Shown one piece after another: positions 44,990-45,130 of a DNA stretch of 45,130 nt (position 1 is the first letter of the stretch; each line of letters begins with the position of its first letter). This stretch comes from an uncultured Pelagibacteraceae bacterium. GTDB lineage: Bacteria; Pseudomonadota; Alphaproteobacteria; Pelagibacterales; Pelagibacteraceae. The stretch spans positions 1-45,130 of the forward strand of contig CACBCU010000008.1 in the NCBI GenBank assembly GCA_902537895.1, given 5' to 3'. The position numbers were made by a program, and so were the translations under genes. The notes under the pieces are model-generated. The model did not search any database and was not told where the DNA came from. It was given only the letters and a program-made list of their open reading frames with translations.

Positions 44990-45130
44990 ATAATTAATTT
45001 TTCTTTGGGTATCAGCTCAGACCACATCTTTTCAAGTTCATAAAAACTTCTTTTTTCTGGGTGAAAAATATGTACTATAAGATCAATACCATCTACCAGT
45101 TTCCATTCATTGCTATCTTTACCTTCAATT
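44986..45130 (-). CDS. rsfS: C-terminal fragment of ribosomal silencing factor RsfS (5' part beyond window)
   Basis: Reading the minus strand from 45129 gives 47 codons to a TGA at 44986-44988. The product contains IEGKDSNEWKLVDGIDLIV and HIFHPEKRSFYELEKMW, matching the RsfS C-terminus (E. coli: VEGENSADW...VIVHV...LYELEKLW). It has no start in the window. About 20 residues between this and the N-terminal half at 42643-42792 are unaccounted for. Its opposite orientation to that half shows that the intervening block is inverted. RsfS binds L14 and blocks subunit joining in starvation. Confidence 0.88.
   Translation of the reverse strand, partial: IEGKDSNEWKLVDGIDLIVHIFHPEKRSFYELEKMWSELIPKEKLII

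Overview
The window looks like a 45 kb piece of a streamlined marine alphaproteobacterium of the SAR11 clade (Pelagibacterales, Candidatus Pelagibacter-like). The DNA is very AT-rich. Proteins are rich in Lys, Ile and Asn. Genes are nearly back to back, the longest non-coding gap is about 200 bp, and many neighbours share start/stop codons or overlap at their 3' ends. Alphaproteobacterial gene order survives in several places: chvI-chvG...ahcY-tsaE-amgK-murU, hisC-tyrC facing metX-metW, and rplU-rpmA-obgE-proB-proA-nadD-rsfS. The lysyl-tRNA synthetase is the class I type. I see no tRNA, rRNA, insertion sequence, phage gene or CRISPR array. The clade assignment is inference from these traits.

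Layout. 1-4.8 kb: 3' part of an oligopeptidase B gene cut by the window edge, an Hsp20 gene with a heat-shock promoter and a possible RNA thermometer, a small lipoprotein, and a purine permease facing a purine phosphoribosyltransferase. 4.8-12.5 kb: AlkA-type glycosylase, DMT permease, MsrA, a sulfurtransferase, an RND efflux adaptor/pump pair, a lytic-transglycosylase-like lipoprotein and a VanZ-like protein. 12.5-21.7 kb: GpmA, then a long minus-strand run of MurU, AmgK, TsaE, AhcY, ChvG, ChvI and PolA. 21.8-29.7 kb: BioY, a RegA-type regulator, a three-gene polyamine operon (ornithine decarboxylase, deoxyhypusine-synthase-like protein, ureohydrolase), a YhhQ-type transporter, L28, PyrD and LysK. 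29.7-38 kb: TrkH, AmpG, an NlpC/P60 hydrolase, TyrC, HisC, a SAM-II riboswitch controlling metX-metW, and GloB. 38-45 kb: L21, L27, ObgE, ProB, ProA, NadD and a rearranged end.

Functional threads. (1) Peptidoglycan recycling: lytic transglycosylase, AmpG, NlpC/P60 peptidase, AmgK kinase and MurU uridylyltransferase. (2) Sulfur and methyl metabolism: riboswitch-controlled MetX/MetW, AhcY, MsrA and a sulfurtransferase. (3) Polyamine synthesis: two potential putrescine routes next to a DHS-like aminobutyl transferase. (4) Two-component regulation: ChvG/ChvI and an orphan RegA-type regulator.

The most notable anomaly is at the right end. The ORF at 42643-42981 joins the first half of RsfS to the last ~62 residues of the ATP synthase beta subunit, while the missing C-terminal part of RsfS lies on the opposite strand at the window end (44986-45130). 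The block between them (atpD tail, atpC, rppH, ctpA, rsfS tail) is therefore inverted relative to nadD-rsfS. Because it breaks essential atpD, an amplification or assembly chimera is the simplest explanation, though a real inversion cannot be excluded from this sequence alone.
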